Of a stretch of DNA of 64,000 nt, positions 44,940 through 57,470 are shown one piece after another. How positions within the stretch are numbered: position 1 is the first letter of the stretch; every line of letters begins with the position of its first letter. The notes under the pieces are model-generated. The model made no database searches. It worked only from the letters and a program-made list of their open reading frames with translations, and was not told the origin of the DNA. Source of the stretch: Acheta domesticus (Eukaryota > Arthropoda > Insecta > Orthoptera > Gryllidae); the NCBI GenBank assembly GCA_031308135.1, contig JAHLJT010009419.1, positions 31,400,869-31,464,868 on the forward strand, given 5' to 3'. A program made the translations under genes and the position numbers.

Positions 44940-46550
44940 ATGTTTTTTTACGTTTTACGACAAAGTGGATTCACGTGTTGAGTAGATGAAGCAGTTCTTG
45001 TAGATTTGAGTACTTCATCCGATATTTATGATGTACGATATTATCGTAATCATGGGATTTTATTTCATAAGGTTTCTTATTTTGTATTATTAGTATCTCG
45101 ATTTCATAGTATAGAATTGCTAAGAAAGAAAATTGCTTCCCTTACAATTTAAAATATTTTAAACGTGATTTCATGCAACTTTTACAAACTTACATTCGTC
45201 AACCTAAATAAAGGTAAAGAACTATTTGATGTTTGTACTTCATTGAATTATTTACTTTGTGTAACTTATTTTATGCTTTCGAATGTAAAAATATATCATT
45301 TGTGTACTGGGATCTCATTTTTTTCTATTTTTCAAACACCCCATCTTGAGTTTTTTCTTCATTGCAAACGTGGTTTTGTATAATTATGTTTTTAATTTCG
45401 TATCACGAATGCTCAAAAGTTGTTGGGGAGGGCGGTCTCCAACACTACAAAAGACTTCCTCTCACAATGTGAATCTATGTTAATCACTGTCTTGATAAAA
45501 AGATAAACAATTTCTTAACACTTCTGTAACTGTTATTTGTTCATACTTACACCCCATTCCTGATTCCTTAAAGATCATATATCCCATTCCTGATATGTAA
45601 ATGCAGTCTGAGACTAATAAACAGCTCCCTTCATGTTTAGTTAAACTAAACACATTTTCTTTTAAAGCTCTGAATTTGGCTTTCACCAACGTCTAACACT
45701 GTTCTGAGATTCCTTGAAATTAAATTTACACTAACGTCCTTACATCATCCACTTTATATTTACGTACTTATTTGTGAGATATACTAATATTCTGTTTCTA
45801 CTACCAAATGTACTTAATTTTTTTTTAAATTTCTGAATGCTGTTATAACTTTCAGTTTGTGCGATTACATTGGTATTTTTTGTTACCTTGCTAACTTTGA
45901 AATCTCTTTCTCAATACAAAACAGTGACTAAATTTTAAATTTTCTTTCTATACTCAAGAAAGGTATTGAATATAAACAAAAAACTTTCATGTATAACTCT
46001 TTTCTAAGAAACAATAGTTCAGTTAAAATATGAAAATGTAAATTGTAACTAAACACTAAAGTCAAATAAGCGTACAAAAATAAATAACATGACGTAATTA
46101 TAACAATGTCATCTTTATTCTCTAAGTATATGAAATTCATGAAATGTGACGAAGCAAAACCGCGACTCAGAAACAAACGCACAAAATAGCTGTCAAAAAA
46201 AAATTCCCATTACGAAGCACTTTACGTTATGAATTTCTACGAAAATGAGACCACCCATGTGACAACGGGGCGTATAAAGCACCAGAAGCGTCTCTCGCAA
46301 TATATATGAGACATATCATAAAGGCCAACGGCGGAATTTGAATTTGTAATGACTTCGGCGTAATAAAACGAGGAACGAAATAACGTCTACATCCTTGCGT
46401 GTACACGCCTCTTCCAAATTTATAGTGCCCTTCCTTCCACCAAGGCGGACGCGAGTAAGCGCGTGAGATACGCAATTTCACGCTACGTCTGGGCCGCGTT
46501 CTAGTTCGGATAAGAACGCCTCCTTCTATTTTACAGCGTTATTCCTATTC
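44940..46550. other. AT-rich non-coding stretch
   Basis: Nothing recognised. Confidence 0.5.
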
Positions 46551-46559
46551 AGCACTAGC

Positions 46560-46870
46560 TATCAGGAAGGGAAAGGAAGGAGGTCGGGAGGCGGGGAAGC
46601 GTAAATACATAGATAAACGAGCGAACGAGCGAAGGCCGGGTCGCCCGCCGCGAGAACACGCCGAAGAAGAAAAAGGAACGAACCGCCGCCGCCACCGCCT
46701 GAGAAAATACGGCGACCTAAAGAACTTTCCCGAGCCGAGAAGGCAGCGGTGGCGGCGGTCGGAGGGGGAACGCGAGGGGTTGGGGGGGGATGCGTAGGGT
46801 ACGAGACTGGGAGGTTTAGTTGAGGGAAACGCCGCAAAGGAGGCCAGGTCGTGGCGGAGAATGTGACGTA
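46560..46870. other. GC-rich island 14
   Basis: Purine-rich on the plus strand with GCCGCCGCCACCGCC and GGTGGCGGCGG runs facing one another (46685-46760), which can pair as a loose hairpin. No coding signature. Confidence 0.4.
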
Positions 46871-46899
46871 CTTGTAAAGGGGGTGCAAGATGATGGAAC

Positions 46900-48170
46900 G
46901 ATATTGTAAAGGCAGATTAACGGAAGGTAAAGAACGCTTGCCATATTGCTATAAGTTGTTTCTTTGGAAGTCAAATATTGAATATTAGAATATATTCCAA
47001 CCATCAAATTCTACAAACGACCATTTCGGCGAATTCTGTTGATACCGAAAGAAAAGGAAGGAGTAAAAAGTCATGTCGTTTCTTGGACGATTTCAGCAAT
47101 CGAGTTTCATTCATAAAATGTTATGACATTTTAAAATAGTAATTGCAAACATTCCGCCCTTTTGAAACAATTGTTTTAATAGTAAAAATATCTTCATGGT
47201 AAATCCCAACTTTGAATGTTTCTGGAAGTTCGTGTTACGGAGTGAGGATACATTCCATAACTGTAATAGAACATTCAAGAAGATCTTATTTTATAGGGTA
47301 TGACAAAAATACCAGGCATCTTGCAAAGGTCATTAAAACAAAGTTTTAAGATACTAGCATGAATATTGTTTTAATTATGCACATGTGTTGCAGCGTAACG
47401 TGTACTGTGGGTTCCAGTGAGCTCCTTCTCCCTTAATGTTAAAAAGTACAAAATTCTAAATGATTTGTCTTAAATCTGTTTGGTGCATTTCAGGGGGGAT
47501 AACTATTTATACAGCAGTAACAATGGACCTAAGTGGGTTTTGTATCCATTGATTCGTATATTATGTTTCAAAAGTGTCATATTTTATTTATTGTATCACA
47601 TAAGTGTGTCTCGGAATAAATGTCTAGAGCATGTGGACGAATGTTTTTTCGCAGAACATATGGTGATAAACCTGAAACGAAGATATACGTCTGATATTTC
47701 CTGGTAATCAATATATCCTGATAGGTACACGAAATCTCTTTGACAGTGTCAGTTCAGAATGGATTCCTGCTCATCAGGATCAAATATCACGTCTTCAACT
47801 ACCTTATACGAGATTTCTCACTTCAATGATTAGGAACATTTTTATTTTCGACATACATGTCATGAAAGTTTGTTACGTTTATTCTGAGTGATTCTGTAAA
47901 GAAGAGATGAGATCCATTTCACAAATAACATTACGAAATATCTTTTCGTATCCTACGTTGGTCATTTAAACCTTGAAAGAAAGAGTAACAATGTGTACTG
48001 TTGTTGGGATAATCAAAATTCAGAATACTCTCAAAGATACAGAGTCCGGTCCGTACTTGTTTTCAATCAGATGTAACGATGCCGTTTACGAATCAGATCA
48101 ATTTAATAGAACTGTTAAGTTATCTATTCTGACGCAAAAGGTTTGTGCCAATTATTAGCACATAATTCAT
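46900..48170. other. AT-rich non-coding stretch
   Basis: Nothing recognised. Confidence 0.5.
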
Positions 48171-48189
48171 TATATTCCACAAATGTCCC

Positions 48190-48830
48190 ACGCAGATTGA
48201 ATGATGGGATTCCGAGGGATCGGTTGGGGAGGTGAAGGACGCACGCAAGCGAGTAAATATTGAAGAACGGAGGCATCCGATGATTCAGCGCTGCAGCCCG
48301 CGTGACATGACGGGCGGATGGGCCGGAGTGCCGGCGTTGGCAGGAACACGGCAGCTTCCTGACGCGCAGGAAGCAACGCACTGCCGCCGGCGGGGATGCG
48401 GGGCGGAGCAGGACAGCGCGGGGCGGGGCGGGGACGAGGGCAGCGGAAGTTCAATGCGATGTCACCTGAATTAGGCATCCGCGGGCGAAGTGACGCCTTG
48501 ACAGGCGCAGCAACGGAACCGTTTTAGCGGCGGAGCTGAGCGGGACGCGCAGCGAGGCGGGGCGGGGATGGGACGGGCGGGGCGAGGTACGGTGGGAAGC
48601 TGAGCGCGGGAAGAGGGCGGGGGGCGTGGCGGGGTGGCGAACGCGTGACAGCGACGCCGCGTAGCCCAGCGGCGGCGGCGGCAGCAGCGCGCTCCGCGGC
48701 CGCCGCAAAAAGCTCGCGAGCTCACAGCGCCACGCCCACCCGCGCTGCCACTCAGCGCCTCAATTAAAGATGCGCGCGACACCGCGCCGCGCCGGTCCAC
48801 GTGCTCCCTTTGGGCGCCGTCACTCACGGG
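48190..48830. other. CpG-rich island 15
   Basis: About 640 bp of dense CpG, including GGGGCGGGGCGGGG runs (48420-48435, 48555-48585) that resemble GC boxes. Open frames on the minus strand reach 118 codons but are Arg/Pro/Ser/Ala-rich with no family resemblance. One of the longest CpG-dense blocks, so a reasonable place to look for an alternative promoter. Confidence 0.5.
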
Positions 48831-49440
48831 CTAAGCGACTTTGACAGTCAGAAATGATATCTCTGCACGGGATGCGATATTCTCTTCGTGCATAAATAAA
48901 ACTCAGGTTTTTTAAAAATAAGGTTTTTTTTTCTTTTTTTGCTTTCCGAGGCGTATTGTCCCGCGGAAAGACAATGAAGGAGAGCAAAAATGAAACAAAG
49001 GGAGCTTGCAGGGGAAGCTTTACGTTAATTTCGCGCCACATTCACAATTCACAAGATAATGAGGATTCTCGTTTATTGTTTTAATTGGAAACAACAAACT
49101 TTCTGTAGAGTGATAATATTCAATAAGTTCATACGAGAATTAATAAATTATATAATTTAATAATATTAAAGGTGATGTACATTAGTTGTAGTGTTTGTAG
49201 AAAATGATTTGACTGAATAAAAATAACTGTGATCGATGAGTTTTAACAGAGTTAGAAAAATAGGAAAATACTGTCATATTATTATGAAGTTTTTAAGTAA
49301 ATTTGCCCAAATTAGTAATGTCATCAATATTTTGTTCTCAACTGTTTTCTGATGTGAGAATTTGGAACGAACTCACTTAGCAAAACTCATTTACTTACAA
49401 ACAGAACATTTTTATGAAGGTTCGTTCGTACAACAAATAG

Positions 49441-49540
49441 TTTGGTTTGCCTCAATTACGGTGACAGTTACAGGTACAGTTAGTGACGGAACAGTGACAG
49501 TTATGGTCACAGTCTTATTGGTTTACCTCAATTACGGTGA
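49441..49540 (+). repeat. Short direct repeat (24 bp, spacing 76)
   Basis: TTGGTTTGCCTCAATTACGG at 49442 and TTGGTTTACCTCAATTACGG at 49518, separated by GACAGT-rich sequence. A small local duplication. Confidence 0.85.
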
Positions 49541-49559
49541 ACGTTCCTTTTAAATGTAA

Positions 49560-50760
49560 TCCATCTACTTAAAAATATTTTACTGCAGAATATCACTTTG
49601 TTCAATAATAAAATGTTGTCACTCTCTTGAGCTGAATCTACTCCACACAAGACTCATTTTTTTGTTTCGAATAATGTCAGCGTTCCAAAATTGAAAACAT
49701 CGTCACAAAAATTTCTGAATATATCTATTTATTTATTTACCCAAATGAATTTGATGCAAATTAATAAATACAACATTAATTCAAATAATTTCTGAAATAC
49801 ATTATGCATATAATATAAATTTCCTAAAGCAATAGGTCTTTATTTAATTGACGATAAGTAATTAGTATTGAGAAACGATGTTCCTTTAAGAGAGTTGAAA
49901 ATCAACTGGAATCGCGGCGGTCTCTGCCAGCTTTGCCTTGGAGTGTGCCCTGCTCCCCTCATTTTATTGCTCCCTGGAATGAACTCTAATTACTTTGTTT
50001 CTTACCAAAACGAGCGAAAAAAAGAGCGCCTCGCATTCCAAGAAAGCGCGTTCAATTTGCCTACCCTTTTTTTATTTGCCATTTCTCTGCAGGGAAGAAC
50101 CTGCAAGTAATAGCATTTTAGAATAATTGTCTCGTGATTTTCTCTCAAGGGAATAAAAAATAGCTAGCAAAGCTGAGATTTGAAAGTGTTGAATAGGGAA
50201 CGTCGCCTCTTTTGAATGTGACTGCAAATTTCTTTAGGAACACTTTTCATTCAAAGGCTGAAGACGAAGAGGACAATGGTAGAAGTCACTTGTTTAAGCG
50301 CCCAATGCCGGAATGTCAGGCGAAACAAATAACGGTGATTTTAAGTTCGCTGGTGTGGAAAGGACTGGGATGACGTGAAGGGAACTTGCGAGAGGGAAAA
50401 AGGGACATCGAGTGATATACTAGTTTGAGAAAGAAAAAGTAGTTGACACAGTTGGATAAAAAAAATGGCCAACTTGATGGTAACAAAAGGCTACAAGAAA
50501 TAGAACACTATTTATCAACCGATTGGGAGAACATGTTGATTTTTTGTGAGTTCAAGAAACTGAAAAACTTTTTTGAATGTCTCCGTTAGTATTGACTTTT
50601 GTGATTAATGTTCATTGATCAAATCACAAATGCAAAGATTTTGAAAACGATGTTATCCAAAAAGCTTTATTGGGCATATTTTAAAAATAATAATTAAATC
50701 TGTCGGTTAATTTCTGAAATTTAGTTGTATAAATTAAAAAAAAGATTTTGGGAAATAACA
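49560..50760. other. AT-rich non-coding stretch
   Basis: Nothing recognised apart from short open frames. Confidence 0.5.
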
Positions 50761-50767
50761 AATTTGT

Positions 50768-50860
50768 ACTTACGAAGGTTACTGCTACATCAGTTCGTAT
50801 TTCTCGCTTTACTCACCTGAAAAATAAAATATTCGGTATGTAATGATTGAATTCGTCAAT
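50768..50860 (-). promoter_or_regulatory. Candidate recursive-splice (ratchet) site 2 with RS-exon
   Basis: Read on the minus strand: TATTTTATTTTTCAG ends at 50817 and is followed without a gap by the donor GTGAGTAAAG from 50816. A second donor, GTAAGT (50773 down to 50768), lies 43 bp later. This matches site 1 in strand, motif order and donor sequence (GTGAGTAA in both). The possible branch point is less clear here (a TTGAC-like motif upstream). The 43-bp RS-exon contains an in-frame TGA when read from the junction. Confidence 0.6.
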
Positions 50861-50869
50861 AATGTGTCT

Positions 50870-51340
50870 AATAATATGAGTGAAAATTTAATGTTTTATT
50901 TAAATATAATTTGAACATGAGGCTTTAAATAAACATACTATATTTTCAATCAACTACAGAACATAAATAAGCGATATTAATTTGAATTTCGAAGAAAACA
51001 TCTTTAGAGCTATATTCTTGAGGATATTGACGTATTTGAATTACTACGTAAAATGCTAAAACACTTTTCTAAAAATGTTTCAAATTATTGTTCGTAATCT
51101 GCCACTGATAACAAAGAACTTACTATTTAGTAAATAGTATTTATATTTTAAGTATATTTACGGTTGTTTCCATATGTACAATTCCATTTCTACCAACTAT
51201 ATTGAAAAAACAACATTCTGCATTAGTGTGTCCTGACGGAAATGATCCAAAGTTAATAAAATAACATAAATAACATAACATAATTTCGATATATCATTTC
51301 TATTCGACACGTTGGGAAATTCGCCCCAGTAAACCACATT
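50870..51340. other. AT-rich non-coding stretch
   Basis: Nothing recognised. Confidence 0.5.
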
Positions 51341-51600
51341 TTAAAGATTTGGCTCTGCTAGGAAAACCAGACGCAGAGCGCTGCGACCCGGCCCAGAAGT
51401 CCGCGTGTGCGGAAATAACGTGGTAAGCTCACGCTGTCATGGCTCCCTGGCCAAAGCCTACTGAACATCAGACCTACGCGCTCATCGGCGTAGTCTGAAG
51501 AAGTAGGAATGGATCCCACCTTGTGAGACGGTGTGACTTGAATGATAAGACATTGGGATTCTCGTCCACTACAATAAGTTCATCGTGTAATCAATTACAT
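51340..51600 (-). repeat. Possible tRNA-derived SINE (single copy seen)
   Basis: A sharply bounded GC-moderate insert in AT-rich DNA. On the minus strand its start has TAGTGGACGAG (A-box-like) and GGGATCCATTCC (B-box-like) about 40 bp apart, followed by a 170-bp body. I found no second copy in the window, so this is tentative. Confidence 0.3.
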
Positions 51601-51609
51601 ATTTCCTGA

Positions 51610-52920
51610 ATGAAAATAATATTACCACACTTCTGATGATACCGCACTTTAAAAAATGAATTAAAACAAGAAATAGCATGTTAAATTGTATGACTCCGTA
51701 TAAATGAATAAAAGAGCTATATCCATGTTCTATCTATAATGGTTGAATCAGGCACAAACTACTATTAACAAGAAAAATTTCACGAGTCAGACACTTTTGT
51801 GATTTTTCTTGTAAGAAGATTTATTATCACATATTGAAATTAAGTTAACAAACATATAGATTACCTTAGTGAAGAATATACTTCTGTCAAGAACTAGAGA
51901 GTTCCTTACTTTTCTTTTTGTTACCACTTCCAATCTTTTGTTTTTTACTTATCATTATAGAATAACTGTTCACAATAATCTTACAAATCGTAGAACATAC
52001 ACCATTAAAATTACCAATATGATTGTAATTGTAACGAGCAATGCCCATTTCACTTAAATCTTTTACTACCATATTAACATAAGGAGAACATACATGTTGC
52101 AGAAGAGCAAGATTGTTCGAGCACTGTATGAAATCTTCATAGTAATTTTTAACAATAGTTTCAAACACGTACATGTAACTTTTACAGCATGTAAGGTTGA
52201 TCTCTTAAAATCCCTTTGTCTATCTCTATAAATAGTGAATAATAGACACTCTGTATAGATTTCATTTTCTTAGGAGGTTCAACATTCAATTAATGTTTGG
52301 TTTCACTAATAATAGTTGGAAAAGCATCTGGAAAGATATAGGCTGACATGTGAGATACGGATTTTTCTATCTTTGCCTTTCCATTTGTCTTCCCGAACTA
52401 TCATTTCAACTGGAAAATGTGTAATGCACACACGAACATTTTCAGTAAACTGGAAATGTTCCCTGTGAATTCTTTTTATGCAGTGCTTTCGACATTCTTC
52501 ATCCCGAGTATACCTAAATTAGATCACGTAAGGGGACTGATAATTATAATTGCATCGAGGCACAGAACATCTTAACGATATTTTGATTGCTTAAAAGAAC
52601 AAATACACGGAATTTTTATTATAAAAATTGTGTGTATTAAATATAATGTCAGTTATATGTAGGCATATATTCCACGAAAAACAACACAAGTGTATACAAA
52701 ACCTAGAAATTACATAACTTAAGTAAGTATTATCAATGAAAATGCATGCTTTTTGCAATTTGATAAGCTCCAGAAATGTTCATGAAGCAAGAAAATAGAG
52801 CAATATCGCACAAACAATCCACTATTGTATTTCTTCTTCATTCAGAATGCATAGAAATATTCAAATCAACACTCTAAAGATGTGCGCAGCCGGAATCTAT
52901 CTCAAACGCACCGTCTGCAG
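51610..52920. other. AT-rich non-coding stretch
   Basis: Nothing recognised. Confidence 0.5.
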
Positions 52921-52949
52921 TTGGTCACGTGGCTTTAGACAGCGCAGAC

Positions 52950-52992
52950 CTGATATATAGGCGGCAGTGCGATGGCCTGAGATGACAGTCGC
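52950..52992 (+). promoter_or_regulatory. Candidate TATA/initiator promoter
   Basis: TATATAG at 52954-52960 is followed 33 bp later by GACAGTC, with the putative start at A 52987, close to the arthropod TATA-initiator spacing. It lies in a small GC-raised island (52890-53110) in otherwise AT-rich DNA. No exon with known homology follows. Confidence 0.3.
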
Positions 52993-53367
52993 CGCAACCA
53001 CCGCCGTCGCTGTCGTTGTCAGCTGCTGGCGCTCCTCGTGAGCGAACGACGAACCTCTGGATTCTTTCGATCGCCAACGGCATCAAGAGGCTGTAGCTTC
53101 TTCGCACATGAAGACTGTAGTGCTCCCTTGGATGCCCGTCACAGAGTAATTTGGATGAAATAGTTCCGTTATATTGTTACATTCATGTACATGGGGTAGT
53201 CAATCTTGCGTTTCGTCAAATCCGCCTAGTAATTTTGAAATTCATCAATAAAATCCCAATTCCATATCAAAAACGGTACTTTCAATTCTGCATGTAAAAT
53301 TGTGCCTGTGAAAATGAGTAATTATGCTGATGTATTAATTCATACTACGATGAAGAATTAACCCATT

Positions 53368-53407
53368 TTCTTCTTCTTCTTCTTCTTCTTCTTCTTCTTC
53401 TTCTTCT
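53368..53407. repeat. (TTC)n microsatellite
   Basis: Thirteen or so TTC units, pyrimidine-only on the plus strand. Confidence 0.95.
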
Positions 53408-53409
53408 CA

Positions 53410-54530
53410 ATAAATATGTTCCAAAACAGAGCGCATGCATGCACTGTGGTTTTACGTTTCATTTACCTCTTTGTAATATCTCAGATTTATTACGGGTGTC
53501 AATATTTCATTTCTCTTTCTTCCTATGTATCATTTTTCTTCTATTATATCCAATCAGTTATTAGAGAAATTTATTTATAACATTTATGTCTAAACTAGGA
53601 TGATTATCTTTTATTTTGCATTAAAAGAATACACTCTAAAAATTCTCATAAGAACGTTTTCATTCGTTTTCATTTATCAGTTTTATTATTTGCCATTTGT
53701 CTTCACAGACATGTGTCCATACTCTACAAATTTTTAGTTTCCTACTTTATAATGTTCTGTGTCTCAGATTTGTGACTTATTACACGTCAAACGTATTTGG
53801 TAACTCCTCACTTTTCCATTAGATACAATAACATTCCAAATTCCATATTTTTTATGTATATTCTACGCTGCATCACCTGTTTATAGCTTTCATGCTAGTT
53901 ATTGATAATCTTCGTATTAATGATTCAAGTCCATTTACATTCATTTAGGTAATTACAGCTATTTATTTAAGTTTATTCAAATTAAATTTTAAGTCGTCAT
54001 CAAAATGCTAATATAAAGTTCGTTATTTAGTACAGCAAATTGTTTCTGAAAATTGTGATCCAGAAATAGAAGTACGTTGTATTTCGTTTCACGTATCAAA
54101 ACTATTGTTTCAAGGAATAAAATGAGTACATTATCCTTGCCTGAAAAATATAGATTTTCCAGATTCAAAGTCCTGACATAAAGTACGCTAATATATCAAA
54201 TTAACACATTTACACTCCTCAAATTTGTCTAACATGCTGTTGTTAGGCAATGAAGGCGAGAATTTTAATTCAAAGCTCTTTCCATGCCGTAAGATCTAGA
54301 AATCTTTTGCCCCAAAATATTGGGTGTGACATAACTTTCGTACATTGCAGATTTCAGAAAAATCTTAGATCACTTTGCTCTAATCCGTTGCATTTATAAG
54401 TAGCGCATGTAGATGTTCTCGCATCAGTCCAGAGAAAAACCTCGATTACAGGTGAATATTACAGAGTCTTCGGAATTGTGTACGTTAAGTCAGCGGGTTA
54501 AGAAGATGTTAAAGATAGGTGATTTCATGT
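53410..54530. other. AT-rich non-coding stretch
   Basis: Nothing recognised. Confidence 0.5.
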
Positions 54531-54544
54531 TTTGTTTCCGAGGA

Positions 54545-54796
54545 AAATTTAACCGCGGGATCTGGAGGAGAATTATAGCGGCCAGATGCTTAGATCAGTA
54601 GCTTTCGGTTGTGTCTTCGGTCAATACTAGGTAAATGCAAGAGCAGTACCCTGATAACGGACCACTTACCACGCGCAATCTTTCCTTCCCCTTCCTTGTC
54701 CTGTCCTCACTCCTTACACACCTACCAGGAGACCGGTCAGGAGCTTACAGCTTGTCCCGGCTAGGGCGGTTCCCCGCTGGTGGAGATACCTTTTAT
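54545..54796 (+). repeat. SINE family A, copy 7 (truncated at its 3' side)
   Basis: GATCTGGAGGAGAATTATAGCGG, CTTCCTTGTCCTGTCCTCAC, GGAGCTTACAGCTTGTCCC and GGTGGAGATACC match the family in order. It stops at GAGATACCT, where SINE family B begins. Confidence 0.8.
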
Positions 54797-55135
54797 TTTA
54801 GATACTTTAGATTGTACGTGGCGCGACTCGGGCCATCAGGCCCGCTCTTCCGTCTGACCACACAAATTTCGCTACACTCCTTTCAACCTCTAGCGAGGAA
54901 AGAAGGTATTATCTCGGGCAACGAAATACGTGATTTGAATTTAGCTCAGAGGCTTATTTTAGGCTTGAGGATATTTCGCATGCAGTAAATCTACTACATA
55001 GGACAGCCGGCTTTACTTCCCCTCCGAAGGATTTCCCCCCCTTAAAAATCCACAGCTTTCATCGGGTTTGAACCCACAAATTCGAGCACAACAACCCGAT
55101 AGAGTAACGGTTATACCACCAAAGCCACAAAAACG
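54797..55135 (-). repeat. SINE family B, copy 2 (with tRNA-like head)
   Basis: On the minus strand the head reads GGCTTTGGTGGTATAACCG, an A-box-bearing tRNA-like start, and GGGTTCAAACCCGATG, a good B box, about 35 bp apart. The body matches 21525-21845 block by block. Its far end abuts the truncated family A copy, so one was probably inserted into the other. Confidence 0.75.
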
Positions 55136-55139
55136 TTGA

Positions 55140-55450
55140 TCGCAGCATGCAGTCGGTGTACTTCCATGCTAGATCCCTTGCCACGTGTCCCGCTGGCACA
55201 AGGCTCCGCGGCATCGCGTGCAAATCGCCCGCGCGGCGCGATGCAGCGCCGCTGCGTCTGACAACGAGAACGCGAGGCTCGCGCTGAGCGCTCCGTGCGC
55301 GCGCAAAAACGGCGCGGATTCGCTCGCCGAGCGATCGCCTGACGCGAGAGGAGATGCGAGGCTTAGATGGGAAGCGCACCCATATCGCCGCCTGTCACGG
55401 ATTAATATTTCTTTGCAAGGCGCGCTATCGCGGCCGGCTGCGATCTGATG
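55140..55450. other. CpG-rich island 16
   Basis: Dense CpG with many GCGCGC motifs. Open frames on both strands, unrecognised. Confidence 0.45.
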
Positions 55451-55459
55451 GTCGTTTGA

Positions 55460-56340
55460 AAGCTGTCTTCCACAAGAAACATTCGCTTGCTTTGCTTAGC
55501 GATGAAACAAAATCTCATTGATAGGTAAACGAGTAATATCTACATTGTCAGAAATTTACGAATTACTTTCATGAAATGCACCTTCAAAGAATTACCATGA
55601 ACGTATATTAAATTTGATTGAAAAATGTCCTTGATGGACTGGTGATTGTGAAAACATGAGATGAATGATGGCAGGGGAAATGGGAGAATACATTCAATCT
55701 ACACTGACTTTAACATTCGCTTTAAATTTAATGTACAAATATATTAAGCTCTTTGTAATGTACAAGGTTACATTAAGTTTTATGTACAATTTACTAATCT
55801 ACTTTAAATTTAATTGTATTTCTGACTGTGTAGCTAGTTCTTGATTGTTAGGGTTTTAATCACGGCATATGATTTTATTTGCAGTAACACATAGAGCTTT
55901 GGTTATGTGTAATCGGACGGGAGCAACGAATGTGATGAAAAGCAAAGGAACAGTGCGGAGCAAGGTCGACAGAGCCAGTCAGGCAAGCAAGCATAAATGT
56001 TATTCATACGGTTATAAACACAAAAATTGTACAACTGTTTCTAACAATCACAAGAAAATAAGTAGTTCAAAAACAACGGAAATTGTTTTCCAATGTTTCT
56101 GTGACGTATCGTAACGAAAGTTACGAAGTTCGTTTTGCATTAAATACCTCACACTCCCTTCCTAAAACACACTTTCCTGCTAGTGCATTTCGTAATTACA
56201 CACTTTTGAATTTTTTTGCATGAAGTCCCTAAACTTTTTTACATTATTTCAGAGTTTATGAATAATTTAACAACTCACATACATGCAAAATAAATATTTT
56301 ACGATAACAAAACGAGTGTTAAAAATGTGTGTTAAAATTT
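55460..56340. other. AT-rich non-coding stretch
   Basis: Nothing recognised. Confidence 0.5.
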
Positions 56341-56439
56341 TCACCTCCACTTGAAGACGCGAACGTTACTTGGCAATACACTCGCGCTCCACTCATTATC
56401 TCATGTCTTCGCAGGTGATGCAAGGCGCCTCATTATTAA

Positions 56440-56880
56440 CAAGCGACTCTTAAGAGAAGTGCGCGGCAACAGGCAACGACGCAGGAAGACACCGTTCCTC
56501 TCCCGAACTTCTCCCGAGCAAGAGGCCAACTTTCCCCCAGGCGCCGCTATTATTTACATTTTCCCCGCAGGTCCTTTCGCGTCGGAAGGCGCGGCGCGGG
56601 GCCGCGAAGAGAGTCGACCAGTTGGGAGGGGAGGGGAGTACGGCCTTGTAACTTGGAGCCGTCGTGGGGACACGCGTCCGACAAGGCCCTTAAAAGTTGC
56701 AGAGTGGTGTGGGGGAGGGCAGTGCACGGAGGCTCAAGACGAGGAGGGGAAACGGAAGAGGGGTGGGGAGGAAACCTCGAGGCGGGGAAGGGAGACGCAC
56801 GACGGTGCGATACCTGGAGTGGCAGAGTGGCCAGGGAAAGTCGTGGAGTAATAGGTGAAGTAGAAGTCGTGGAGTAGAAG
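56440..56880. other. CpG-rich island 17, grading into purine-rich DNA
   Basis: GC-rich with GGCGCGGCGCGGGGC near 56590. A CTCATGTCTTCGCAG|GTGATG sequence at 56400-56420 looks like a plus-strand splice acceptor, but nothing downstream supports an exon. The 166-codon plus frame is Arg/Gly/Glu-rich and unrecognised. Confidence 0.4.
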
Positions 56881-57470
56881 TAGGTGGTGTCGTAAGGAGA
56901 CGGGGGGGGGGGGCGCGGTGGAGAGAGGGTAGATGAGGAGACATGTGGAGTGTGGCGGAGAGATACAGGAAAACTGAGAAGTGGCAATCTCAAATGCAGA
57001 CAGACAAGAAAGGACGCGGGTAGATGTATTGATATACTGAGACTTACGTAAAGATGAGGGAAGACTATGGTAGATGTGAGTAAATACGGAGAGACACGTG
57101 AAGATGGAGGAAGACGCTGGGAAACACGAAGAGACCTGAAGTGAAGTGAGTATTTTAAAGGAAGACGTAGGGAGATACGAGGAGACGTGACGAGGTGCGA
57201 GGAGCTTCGTGGAGGTACGAGTGACGTGGGGAATTGTGGAGAGAAGTGGATAAAGGTAAAGAGGACATGTGATTAGAGAAGAAGAGATGACAGGAGACAT
57301 AGGGGAGCGAGGGGCAACATAGCGGGATGACGTAGCAAGATGCGAGAAGATGTGTCTAAACGAGGAGAGATGAAAGGAGACGTGGAAAGACAAGGGGGAA
57401 AGTGCGGAGATATGGGGAGACGTGAGGTAATGAGAGAGAGATGGGTCCGCATCTCCCTTCACACGTTCCC
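56850..57470. repeat. Degenerate purine-rich tract (GGAGACGTGA-like units)
   Basis: About 600 bp in which AGGAGACGTGA-like units recur with loose spacing. The minus strand reads open for 263 codons as a Ser/Leu/Pro/His-rich product, as expected from the composition. Confidence 0.65.
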
